Below are positions 55,569-64,000 of a DNA stretch of 64,000 nt, one piece after another. This stretch comes from Romanomermis culicivorax. Its lineage: Eukaryota > Nematoda > Enoplea > Mermithida > Mermithidae. The stretch covers positions 248,001 to 312,000 of the forward strand of contig CAWUHX010000082.1 in the NCBI GenBank assembly GCA_963922205.1. The letters are read 5' to 3'. How positions within the stretch are numbered: position 1 is the first letter of the stretch; every line of letters begins with the position of its first letter. The translations under genes and the position numbers were made by a program. The notes below the pieces were generated by a model, which was not told the DNA's origin, searched no databases, and saw only the letters and a program-made list of their open reading frames with translations.

Positions 55569-56271
55569 TTCTTCCGGTGCTGGCGAAAGGCTGCCCCCAG
55601 CCTCGTTTTGACAAGTTCAGGCGGCGAAGAGGCGGCGAACCGACGACAAAATCGCTGGCGCAATTGAGGGTAAGTGTTTTTATATCGGTAAACAAATTTC
55701 TTCTCGCGTTTTTTTCCTCCAACCCTCAAATTTCTTCTTTATAATTTTCTTCGTTCTTTTTTTTGTCTTCCATTTTTTCCAATTTTGCGTTCCGTTTTTT
55801 CTTTATTATTTTGCCTGTTCTGTTTTATAATTTTCCTGTTTCACATAAATTTAAATTGTACAAATTTATAAAGAATTAAAAATTAAAATGGTTTTTCGGT
55901 GTTTTTTTTTCTTTTCATATACAAAACGAATGTACAACGGAGAATCCTCAAAGTTTCACCGAGCTGGGCGGCGAATTGATAAACAAGGTGACGGCGATAA
56001 GTTATGACAAAATGATGAATTAAAACAAACGACGAAAATATTGGACGACGAAAGTTATTGACGGCGATGGCGACGATTAATTGGACGAAAATAATGGACA
56101 AAATTAGCGACGAGAATATTTACAATGGCGAAATTCGAGGATAACGAGTTACGAGCGGTGTCGACGGTTGGCGGCAGGTCGAACAACGCGGCTGGTGTAA
56201 TATTCGGTAAGAATATTAGAAAATTTAGCCACTAGGGCTTCAATTTGTTCGGGGAGCAGCCGGGGGTCCCG
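55569..56271. other. Non-coding part between the exonuclease ORF and the 3' LTR
   Basis: A short purine run (CCGGAAGAA on the minus strand) abuts the LTR as a possible polypurine tract. The plus strand has a GC-rich Arg-codon segment (55602-55670, acceptor cccag, donor gtaagt) and an ATG-started segment 56125-56206 ending at a gtaaga donor. Neither is proven. Confidence 0.4.
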
Positions 56272-57960
56272 TCACAGTTGATTTCTTAAATGGACGCTGC
56301 GGAGGTCAGCAAATTCTCTGGCAGCGGGCGACATTTCCGAGTGATAGGGGGGCATGAAGCAAACGATAAAGGCGGCTAAATTATCGTCCAAATGGCGATA
56401 GGCCTCCCATTCTGCCTGAGCCCTTGAATCGATCGCTTTGCGGTTATTGACGGGTGTATCGAAGCCTCGGCGGAAATAGTTAAAAGCCAAAAAATGGCAG
56501 TCCGGTGGTGGCCGTTTCGATTTGAAAACAGTCGGCGTTCCAAACGCTATTTCGACGGGGGTTCGGTTTTCTTCGATTACTCGGCGGCTACTACTGGACT
56601 GGGTGGAATTAAATTCGGCGCCCACTTTTGACTTTTTCGGTGGTGACCTCGACGATTTGGCCGATGATTTTTCTTCCCATGTTCTTTTGATCGATTCGGT
56701 TGAAGGTGTCGGTAACGATTTTCCCTGTAAAAGATTAGGTGGATTCTTTACACCACTTTGTTTATTTTTCTTATTCATCAAGCTAAAAGTGTATTTAACA
56801 GCTTCTTTTAAGATTATTTTCAGGATGTAGAAAACTGTTTCTTTTTGTTCTTCTGATTTCAGGGAAACAAATAGATCGTTTCCTGAAATTTGGGCCTCTT
56901 CTTCAAATTTTTCTCTTTCTTCTTTGTCTTGAGTTGAACTTTCGCTGGTCGAATTTCGTGGTACGGGGTCTTTACCTAACCTATCTAAAACTATAGATCT
57001 TAATTTTACTTCTCGGAGGGAAAAATCAAGAATGGCGAGCGATAATGGTTCGCGTTTCGATGCTCGTTTCGACGTCATTATTCGCTCCTTCGACGTCAAG
57101 GTTCTAATTTCGTCAAAGAGGGGGTAGAATTCGTTTAGGCTATAATAAATGTCAAAATGGGCGATGGCGTCCAAGGCGGCATATTCCAGAGTGTCGGAGA
57201 GCAAGGGACGCTTGGCCCATGCCAATTCCCTACCTTGGAAGCCTTTATTGAGATGGATGCCGAAAAAATGTTGGGCTACGGCTGCCAGACTGTTTCCTGC
57301 AGGATAAAAATCGGCCGTCCCCTCGACTAAACGCTGGTATAAGTCGGGGTTTCTCTCGCGAATGTAGTCAATACTACGATTACTTTTCAGAAATTGTTGT
57401 ATTTGACTAGTGTCGGCCCGTATTTTAATGTCCGCGAACCGTATATCAACATTGGCCAGAGCGGTCAGGTCGCAATTGGACGCGAAGCCGACGATGCCAC
57501 GAGCGTTTTGCAAAAGGTTGATCAAGGAGGTGGGAACCATCCCCATCTCCAAAAGATCAAAGACGATAGTGTGGCCGTCGGCGCGACAAACTTGAACGAT
57601 AACGGCGAAGGGTCCTTTCGAGTATCGCTGGCCGTGCAAAGTGATATCAAGTTTTGTTTTGGCCAAATTCGCGAGCGGGCCGGCCTCTTTCTTCCCCCAG
57701 TCGACCCAATCCATATGGTAGTTCATGAATTCAGCATCGAGCCCGTAAACGCCAGGGTGACGCGGGTTGCTGGCCAGAAAGTCGCACATGGATTGACTTT
57801 CTTTGATATTTGTGCACACGACGTAACGGCCATTCAATGGTAGTCGCCCAAGTTCTTGGCCAAACGTAACAATGGCCTCGTGCTTGATTAAAGGCGGCGA
57901 CATTTGGCAAAGACGCCAGCGATCGGCGGCTATTATGGGCGGGATTTTCGCAAAAGCCAT
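56272..57960 (-). CDS. DEDDy 3'-5' exonuclease-like protein encoded in an LTR retrotransposon
   Basis: Intact 562-codon ORF, ATG at 57960, stop at 56272-56274. Residues 40-285 form an RNase D/WRN-like exonuclease fold: Exo I YGLDAEF (D75, E77), Exo II GFASNCDLTAL (D164), Exo III YAALDAIAHFDIYY (Y260, D264). All four acidic metal ligands and the catalytic Tyr are present, so 3'-5' hydrolysis of RNA or DNA is plausible. Residues ~290-470 are low-complexity and rich in Ser, Lys and Glu, with a basic KSSRSPPKKSK patch that could be a nuclear signal. The last ~100 residues are unassigned. It sits after the integrase, where env or a third ORF lies in related elements, and is better preserved than the pol remains. 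It could instead be a host gene caught between LTRs. Domain call is firm; role is unknown. Confidence 0.85.
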   Translation of the reverse strand: MAFAKIPPIIAADRWRLCQMSPPLIKHEAIVTFGQELGRLPLNGRYVVCTNIKESQSMCDFLASNPRHPGVYGLDAEFMNYHMDWVDWGKKEAGPLANLAKTKLDITLHGQRYSKGPFAVIVQVCRADGHTIVFDLLEMGMVPTSLINLLQNARGIVGFASNCDLTALANVDIRFADIKIRADTSQIQQFLKSNRSIDYIRERNPDLYQRLVEGTADFYPAGNSLAAVAQHFFGIHLNKGFQGRELAWAKRPLLSDTLEYAALDAIAHFDIYYSLNEFYPLFDEIRTLTSKERIMTSKRASKREPLSLAILDFSLREVKLRSIVLDRLGKDPVPRNSTSESSTQDKEEREKFEEEAQISGNDLFVSLKSEEQKETVFYILKIILKEAVKYTFSLMNKKNKQSGVKNPPNLLQGKSLPTPSTESIKRTWEEKSSAKSSRSPPKKSKVGAEFNSTQSSSSRRVIEENRTPVEIAFGTPTVFKSKRPPPDCHFLAFNYFRRGFDTPVNNRKAIDSRAQAEWEAYRHLDDNLAAFIVCFMPPYHSEMSPAAREFADLRSVHLRNQL

Positions 57961-58234
57961 GTCTTTAGGTATAAAAATAAATTAAGGACAGGGTATAAAG
58001 GAGTACACAAAAATATAATTTACCCGAAAAAATAATGAAAGAAATATAAAAGGAAATAGTTAACCAAATAAAAAAATTTTAGCCGTATAAAAATATTAAA
58101 AAGAACGCACGTTAGGAGGAGCAATAGTTCTTCCTAATGACTTATATAGAAAAATATTACGCATTTTATACAAACATTTAGGCATGTGTTTTTTTTATCT
58201 TTTCTTTTTTCTTTCTTTTTTTCTCATGGACGAA
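57961..58234 (-). other. Spacer between integrase and exonuclease frames
   Basis: AT-rich, no ORF. No splice site is obvious enough to say how the exonuclease ORF would be expressed. Confidence 0.4.
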
Positions 58235-59935
58235 TCATGCAGATAAATGTTTCGAAGATTGCTCCGATGATACGGTCAAAATTTGCATCATGGACAAATT
58301 TACGTCCATTTTTTTCTTTCTTGATACATCGGAATGCATTTCTTTGTGCGGGCAACTTGAATTTTCGTTTAATCGCGATAAGTCCTTCGAATGTTTTTCT
58401 TGAATAATGACGTAAAATCCTATCCATGAAAAAGTGAATCTAGGTGGGTATTCGGGCTTCATCACTGGACTATATTTAGAAACTTCTTTTCCTTCGGTGA
58501 GTTCTCCTTCCTGTTCTTTTTCATCATATGCAATTTTCTGAGCATGTTGTATAATTTTTACATTCTCTTTGGCAGATTGCCAGACGTTGGACAAAAATTG
58601 TCGGACGTCGTTGCCGAGATCAACATCGATTGGACGAAAAGCCGGCGAAGAACAAAGAGCGACGTCAATGGAAGAATTTGGGCGGCGGCCAGAAAGAAGA
58701 AAAAGTGGTGAGCACTTTATTAACTTTTGTGTGGCCATATTACATGCAAAACTTGCGTAGGGCAAATAGGAATGCCAGTCGCTTTGTTTTTCATTGATGT
58801 TCATTGAGATAATTGTGGCCAATGTTTTATTGAATCTTTCCACTAGTCTGTTTGTTTGTGGATGGTAGAAATTCGCGTTTGTTTTTCTTATAGTGCATAA
58901 TTCACAAAGGCATAACGTTAGATCAGATAAGGAATTTATTTCTCCATCTGTCAGTGGCGCACCAAATTGTAGCATTATTTCTGCAACTTTTTCTATTGTA
59001 GTTTCTGGTAGAGCTGCTGCCGTCGCATACTTCTTCTTTAGGTATTCTCTGAGCGCAATAACGTGTTTGTTTCTATTTTCGCTCATAGGCAGAGGACTTA
59101 AAATATCCATAGCCACTCTGTCAAATGGACTTGCAACTAGTGTAGGCATAGGAGCGGCGCGATTTCTTTTTATGCCTGTTTTTCCCATAGTGCAAATGAT
59201 ATAATTTAAGTAGTGTTCTCGTGCATCGTGGTATACTGTAGTCCTGTGGTAGCGTAAGCGAATTCTTCCTAATGTTTTCGTAAAACTAAAATGTTCAGAA
59301 AAAACGTCATCGTGGCAAGCTTCTAAAATTTCTTCTTTTTTCGAAACTAGAACTTCTACTTTCAATTCGTTTTTGTCTGCATCACAAAAATAATATAGAA
59401 TTTCGTTTTTTACCGTAAATCGGGACACTAATGAGACAATTTTCTTGACTTGCTTAAAGTCTTCAGGCAAGTAATCAGACTGTGGATAAACCAATAGTTG
59501 ACCACCAAATTGATCACTTCTTCGTGCCTCGCAAAAACTTTCTATCTTGCTCGCGTCGAACCTGTTTTTTTCCTTTTCTATAACTATAGTCCGACTTTTC
59601 TCGAGAGTAGTTCTTTCTATAGTTGGAAATTCTTCAAAATTCGCGTCTTCTTGAATTGGAAAGAGGTTATCAGGCGTTTTTGAGCATATAGTTTGAATTT
59701 CATCTAGTCTAGTTCTTGCTATAGTCGATGTTTTTTCGGAACCTGCTCCTGCGCTATCGAAAATTGAGTCATTCGGCCTATTTTTACAAGTTGGTGAGCG
59801 TGTAGCCGCGTTTATATGAAATTCTATGCCTTGCTTGCCGTTTTCTTCACGTGTTGGGGTTCTTGAAAAAACGTCTGTGTTTTTGTTGACTTTTCCCGCG
59901 CGATGTTTACTGTTGGGCTCTTGAGATTTTTGCAC
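58235..59935 (-). pseudogene. Retrotransposon integrase with RNase H tail (degenerate pol fragment)
   Basis: A 566-codon frame. Residues 1-30 are the end of RNase H (SKHRAGKVNKNTDVFSR). Integrase zinc finger around 208-248: H208, H215 and C248, but the second Cys of the usual CxxC is absent. Catalytic core D277, D330, E366 keeps the D,D35E spacing (VAMDIL, PLTDGE, HPQTNRLVERFNK). The sequence around 290-310 departs from the usual core. The frame is open, but the loss of upstream RT and the damaged zinc finger argue against function. Confidence 0.75.
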
Positions 59936-60215
59936 TACTAGTCTCCATCTAGCTATATGGCTCGAAGGGTGTAGTTTCGAAAAAAATACTTTGTAGGACT
60001 GACTGATTCATAAAAATGGTGACGCCCTGCCGATGCAAATAATGACGAAAATATCTCACGGCTTGTATTATGGCCAAAACTTCCTTTCCCGTGATTACGT
60101 AGTTTCTTTCCATTTTCGTTAAACTTCTACTGGCTTGGACGACAGGTTTCTCTCCCTCTTCTGTTTTTTGGAATAGGACTTCTGCGTTTGTATAAACGAT
60201 TCAGTTTCGTAAAAT
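59936..60215 (-). pseudogene. Frameshifted RNase H fragment of the retrotransposon
   Basis: One minus-strand frame reads EGEKPVVQASRSLTKMERNY and KEVLAIIQAVRYFRHYLH, the Ty3/Gypsy RNase H signature. A stop and a frame change separate it from the 58235-59935 frame. No reverse transcriptase motif lies upstream. Confidence 0.75.
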
Positions 60216-61283
60216 GCATTGACTGGTTATAATTTGATTCAAATGTCCCTTCGTGGACCAAATGCGCAATTTTATTTCACGTTTTTCAGCTACGATCAGT
60301 GGCGAAAATTGATATCGCGTTATTATCGGGACCATCAAGGTACGACGGCCTTGCGAAATGCCACATTGGAAGAAAGGGTCGCCGAACGAATAGCCGATGA
60401 GAAAAGAAAGCAGCAATACGGCAGCGAACAAAAAATAAGAAGAGGTAAGTGAGACTAAATTTCTAAGAATTTGTTGGAAATGGTGTTGAGGAACTCTTCT
60501 TCTAGTACGATTCCTGCTTCTTTGATCTGCTTCTGCTCTGAATCGAAAGTGTGAATTTTCTGGCCTTCTTGGATCCATTCTTGAGTCAGTTTGAGTTGAC
60601 TGATGTCGCGTGGGATCTTCTGGGGAGGTGACTTCGGGCCTCCAAGGGATCGATGATGCCGACTCATTGGTCCATCCTACTGTCGTAAATTCCAAGGGTC
60701 CTTGTCTAGTGATCACTCCTCGTCGTGACTGGCTTCCAAATCCTTGCATATGCATACAATTCGAAATATTACATAAATTACAAATACTAGCTGCAGCGGA
60801 CCCATTCAAAATTCTAAAATAAACTTCACCCACGGGGTGGCTTCCAGAGGGACGGTGGGAATTATGACCTCCAGTCTGAGCCGAATTCATGAAAACATTA
60901 GCTGATTCGGCCTGCCCAGAATTTTCAAAACGTGGACGACGTTGTCTCTCTTCGCAACGGTCGAAATCAGATGTTTCATCAAAATCAGAGGTTCTGTCTG
61001 AACCATTTTCTAAATGACTATCTTCTAAATGTTCTGGGTCTTCAATATCTAAATAATTGCCAGTATACCCGTGGGAGGCAATAGTGGGATTATCGCTAAT
61101 TTCTTCAGATCCTGTCCCACTACTCACCAATGTGGAGTGTCCGGTTCCAAAATATAATTCATTATATCGGGCCATTAAAACATGTGCCTGAGGCCTCACA
61201 TTGGAATTTCCATACAGATCGAAATCATCGCAGTTCCAGGGATCGGACTGTTCTGCGATGGTGTCAGAATTAAATTCTAACAC
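60201..61283 (-). CDS. Unassigned 360-codon frame between gag and RNase H
   Basis: Open from 61283 (overlapping the gag frame by 7 nt) to a stop at 60201. Residues 1-270 are Ser/Glu/Asp/Arg-rich without a protease motif. A hydrophobic run (FLFAAVLLLSFLIGYSFG) near residue 290 is the antisense of a good plus-strand coding segment and may be an artefact. It could be a gag-pol linker. Low certainty that it makes a protein. Confidence 0.35.
   Translation of the reverse strand: MLEFNSDTIAEQSDPWNCDDFDLYGNSNVRPQAHVLMARYNELYFGTGHSTLVSSGTGSEEISDNPTIASHGYTGNYLDIEDPEHLEDSHLENGSDRTSDFDETSDFDRCEERQRRPRFENSGQAESANVFMNSAQTGGHNSHRPSGSHPVGEVYFRILNGSAAASICNLCNISNCMHMQGFGSQSRRGVITRQGPLEFTTVGWTNESASSIPWRPEVTSPEDPTRHQSTQTDSRMDPRRPENSHFRFRAEADQRSRNRTRRRVPQHHFQQILRNLVSLTSSYFLFAAVLLLSFLIGYSFGDPFFQCGISQGRRTLMVPIITRYQFSPLIVAEKREIKLRIWSTKGHLNQIITSQCILRN
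60290..60444 (+). CDS. Antisense splice-bounded coding segment 1 (unidentified protein)
   Basis: Acceptor tttttcag before 60290, donor gtaagt at 60445. The open frame reads YDQWRKLISRYYRDH, then ATLEERVAERIADEKRKQQ: charged and natural-looking. It leaves one base that completes Asp with the next segment. No family recognised. Confidence 0.45.
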
Positions 61284-61726
61284 GTTGGGCCCATTAGCCT
61301 CGGCAAGACAAAGCTGACCATTGACTCCTTGGGTTCCAGAAAGGGCATCTCCTGGACTCCTAGGGTTCGCAACGCCTCGGGCTGCATTGACACTCGGGGC
61401 GGTCCCTCACGCAACGTGCTACGCAGGGAACTCGAAAATCTGGAATCTTGATTTCCTTCGAGCATGGGGCAAGTAGAAGAATAATGCCCACTTCTACCAC
61501 ACTTAAAACAAGAAACGGTTCCATCTGAGGACCTTCCTGATGAGCGGCCGCGATTAGAGTTGGTATTTAGCATGCTAGTTGGGCGACCTCCCATCCTGTT
61601 GGGCTCTTGGGGACTGTTCGATTGAGTCTGAGAATCTCTCGCGTTATTCCTAAGCGGAAAACGATTTTCTTGTCGTGCCATTACTTCTCTATTTTCAACT
61701 GAAACGTAATCTTCTTGATTTAACAA
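61277..61726 (-). pseudogene. Gag nucleocapsid fragment with CCHC zinc knuckle
   Basis: CFKCGRSGHYSSTC at residues 73-86 is a perfect CX2CX4HX4C knuckle. The frame stays open upstream only to about 61760, then meets unrelated sequence, so matrix/capsid is missing. A basic, Ser/Asn/Arg-rich context is typical of nucleocapsid. Confidence 0.75.
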
Positions 61727-61761
61727 AATTCGTAAATCTTCTTCTAAATTCTCTTCTTCAG

Positions 61762-61822
61762 ACGTTCAAGCAAAAATCGTCGAGTTCAAAAAACGTCAAC
61801 ATCGAGTTCAAAAAAACGTCGA
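61762..61822 (+). CDS. Antisense splice-bounded coding segment 2
   Basis: Acceptor cttcttcag, donor gtaagt. In the phase set by segment 1 it reads VQAKIVEFKKRQHRVQKNV. The left border coincides with the point where gag homology stops. Confidence 0.45.
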
Positions 61823-61878
61823 GTAAGTTGCCAAAAATCGTCAACCTTCGTACTTCTTTATTTCTTCTTTATTTTCAG

Positions 61879-61912
61879 GCTTCTTCAAGATCAAATCGAA
61901 TCCGAAGATTGA
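61879..61912 (+). CDS. Antisense splice-bounded coding segment 3 with stop
   Basis: Acceptor attttcag after a 56-nt intron. In phase it reads LLQDQIESED then TGA at 61910-61912. The remainder to the LTR would be 3' UTR. Confidence 0.4.
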
Positions 61913-61939
61913 AGCCGACGTCCTGCCAGCCTCGCCACT

Positions 61940-62564
61940 TGTAAGGTTTATCAATGTTTGGGTCAATGGAAAATACAGGTTACTGTAGCTGAATAACCTG
62001 CAGATCGGACTAAATGCTAAAATGTTCTTAATTTATTCTTTCTTTTTTAGAATCGTCAGCGAAAAGCGAAAATGTCAAGGGGTAAACGGCAGCGGCAATG
62101 ATCAAGAAAAACGCCAAGGTAAGTTGAAAGGAAAATCATAGTCTCCCAACGAAAATATATTTCTTTCCAGGTTCCAAAGGTCGCAAAAGCCGGACGGAAA
62201 AGACGACGTTTTACCAGCGACCCTACGACGAAATTGGGAGCAGAGAAGAAAAGCAGGTAAGCCAAATTTATTAGGAAAGAGATGAAGTAATTTTAACATA
62301 CAAAACAAGCATATTTATATAAATAAAAAGACATAAAAACTAACATAAAAACTAGGCATTGACGTCATAAAGTAACATAATATTAGATCATAATCTAAGT
62401 AGGCGTAGTCGTAGAAAGAGTTGCATGACGTAAGGCGAAAATCTTGACGCAGTGTCTACAGTAGGATCGGATAACGTAGGTTTGCCTGTTGCGTGTGCGA
62501 ATGGGGGAGAGTCGTTGTTTACTGTAGGTTTCTTAATTATCGATCGATTTAGAGCGCTCTCACA
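61940..62564 (-). repeat. 5' LTR (right copy)
   Basis: Same 625-bp sequence as the left LTR with scattered substitutions. Plus-strand segments 62051-62118 and 62171-62256 correspond to those in the left LTR. Confidence 0.92.
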
Positions 62565-62872
62565 GAGGTGCATGGAATGCACCAAAAAAAGCCATGTACC
62601 TGTGAAGCACATTTTGGTGGAAGTTTATAGCTAAAGGGCGTACTGTAGCCCACGTGCATAAGGAAATAATAATGCAATAAAACGAAACACAAAATGCATG
62701 AACAAATATGAAAAACGAAAACTAAATGCACGTGCAGAGAATAATAAACAAAATGAACGGAAAACAAATGAGTTGTAAACAAAAATGTGAAAAAATAAGA
62801 TATCAACATGATGTGGATCACGTGACGTTGGAGAAATTGAGTCGCACGTGACAAGTGCATAAAACTTTTTAC

Positions 62873-63066
62873 TATTTGATGTTTTGAGATTCACTCTTTT
62901 GAGAATTGCTAATTTGAAACTCCGCTGTTTTGAGAATCGTCATATCGAGACTTCGCTGTAATGAGAAAGGCTGTTTTTTGACTTGGCTTTGAGAAACGCT
63001 GTATTGAGACTTCGCTGTAATGAGAATTGCTGTCTTGAGTTTCACTGTATTGGGGACACGCCATGA
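62873..63066 (-). repeat. Right CAGCGA word array
   Basis: About twelve inverse units: GAGACTTCGCTGTAAT, GAGAATTGCTGTCTT and variants. Confidence 0.85.
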
Positions 63067-63118
63067 GGAATACGGGAAAAAATTCAAAGTTTAATAGATA
63101 ATATGTCGGTAGAAGTAC

Positions 63119-63433
63119 CATGCCTGAACCAGCCATTCATTTTCTTCAAAATTCTTTCTTCTATGCACAAATCTCTTTCAACTTGGTAAATAATTCTTCG
63201 CTTTTTAGCGTTTTCTGTTTTGTAGTCTAAATCCGTATGAAAACAAAGTTCGTCGGCCGGGTTGGTGGGTGCTAATGTCAAAAATTGTGAATTTAACCTC
63301 GTTTTTAAATATTGAGCCGTTTGCACGAATAATTTCAAAATTTTGGCCATCAAAGGTGGTAAAATTTTAGCGAACCGACACAAGGAATCGAAAACGGCGT
63401 CAAAAAACGCAACAGCTTCTTCACCAGGTAACA
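63119..63433 (-). CDS. Single exon of an unidentified minus-strand gene
   Basis: Acceptor tttcag before 63433, donor gtactt after 63119, open throughout. The product LPGEEAVAFFDAVFDSLCRF ... FHTDLDYKTENAKKRRIIYQ is helical and charged with normal-looking composition. I do not recognise the family. Upstream exons would be beyond 64000; no downstream exon was found between here and the retrotransposon. Confidence 0.45.
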
Positions 63434-64000
63434 CTGAAATTTTGGAAAAATACGTAAAAATCATGGAACAAAGGATACTGAAACCTAAATTCAAACACGC
63501 ATACAAATAGGACGGAAAAAAGCAAAAAGATCACTCTAGAATAAAACGAGGACCAAAATTTAGACTTTTAGCCCTTAATCAGCCCTGCACTCAAAAAATA
63601 TTAGATTGTCATGTTTTGGACCTTTTTAAAGCTGTTAATTGCACTTGAGATTTAGAATTATCAATAGATAATGAGAATTCTTTGTCTCACATTCTTGAAC
63701 AGGTTCAAAAATTCATGACCAATGAATCTTAAGATATTCATAGAAAAGTGAGACGTGAAACAGAGTAACCCAACACATATTTGGGAATTGTGGTTAACGT
63801 GTTGTATCAGTAGGGTTCCGTTTTGACCACATTATTTTTTCACATATAATTCATCTAATAGCGTGTTTCTCACTGCTACGACAACGCCAGATCCTGAGAA
63901 CGTGGTACTTTACTTGCATATTCAGAATTTTTTTCAAAATTATTCTCATTGTAAATAATGAAATCACAAAACAGCCTACATATTTCGAATCCCGTTGAAA
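63434..64000 (-). other. Probable intron upstream of the 63119-63433 exon
   Basis: AT-rich, no second exon of the same gene recognised. Confidence 0.3.

Larger units (their letters stand above)
54944..62564 (-). mobile_element. Ty3/Gypsy-type LTR retrotransposon carrying an exonuclease ORF; RT missing
   Basis: Two 625-bp LTRs differing by about a dozen bases, TG...CA ends, GAGG duplicated at 54940-54943 and 62565-62568. Read on the minus strand: 5' LTR (62564-61940), a TGG-starting primer-binding site two bases inside (61937 downward, resembling tRNA-Arg), gag zinc knuckle, an unidentified frame, RNase H, integrase, exonuclease ORF, 3' LTR (55568-54944). RNase H before integrase is the Ty3/Gypsy order. 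Capsid, protease and reverse transcriptase are not found, so the copy is defective. Confidence 0.85.
53026..63080. mobile_element. Large word-array element (CAGCGA family) enclosing the LTR retrotransposon
   Basis: Left CACCCGTATTCAGCGAAACA with units like AACAGCGAATCTCAAAATAG to about 53200. The right end has the inverse, TTGAGACTTCGCTGTAATG units from 62873 and GAATACGGG at 63068-63076. The pairing of ends 10 kb apart is inferred from the matching CCCGTATTC termini; no target duplication was seen. Confidence 0.45.

Noticed and set aside
57394-57843. 149-codon plus-strand ORF
   Set aside because: Antisense shadow of the exonuclease domain, which has clear catalytic motifs on the minus strand.

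Overview
The window looks like a piece of an arthropod nuclear genome, most likely an insect and possibly a hemipteran. The protein-coding genes are split into short exons by AT-rich introns with GT-AG borders. The intergenic and intronic DNA is packed with hAT-type DNA transposons, MITEs and one LTR retrotransposon. Nothing bacterial is visible (no operons, no ribosome binding sites), and I found no tRNA, rRNA or CRISPR array. The species call is inference.

Layout. (1) 1-13.3 kb, plus strand: a 5'-truncated inter-alpha-trypsin-inhibitor heavy-chain-like gene (VIT domain, then a von Willebrand A domain with a MIDAS motif). I reconstructed nine exons with consistent splice phases and a stop at 13248. 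Its introns hold a fold-back element (4088-4926), a hAT element with an 8-bp target duplication (5930-7596) and copies of a small MITE. (2) 13.3-20.5 kb: gene-poor. It holds a 'word-array' element (14195-16244) split by a solo LTR (15336-16224), and a G-rich MITE (19901-20208). (3) 20.6-36.8 kb, minus strand: a complete 12-exon gene of 3822 coding bases (1273 residues). It has a signal peptide, four Ig domains, about five FN3 domains, one membrane helix and a tail of about 146 residues, an architecture like protogenin and the DCC family. Its last ~41 codons lie inside a dispersed repeat. Its introns hold nested hAT elements, including one with a decayed transposase. (4) 39-52 kb: a transposon graveyard. 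Target-site duplications allow a nest five levels deep to be read (44929-52059). (5) 52.3-63.1 kb: word-array repeats flank an LTR retrotransposon (54944-62564, minus strand, 625-bp LTRs, GAGG target duplication). That element carries gag zinc-knuckle, RNase H and integrase remains, plus an intact 562-residue DEDDy 3'-5' exonuclease ORF where an env or third ORF would sit. (6) 63.1-63.4 kb: one exon of an unidentified minus-strand gene that enters from beyond the window.

The two host genes are convergent and nothing suggests they work together; one product is predicted to be secreted, the other a cell-surface receptor. The most unusual points are the exonuclease-bearing retroelement with a splice-competent reading frame on its antisense strand, the repeat-derived receptor C-terminus, the recurring GC-rich hairpin shared by unrelated transposon families, and a group of elements whose ends are inverted arrays of 15-17-bp 'words'.
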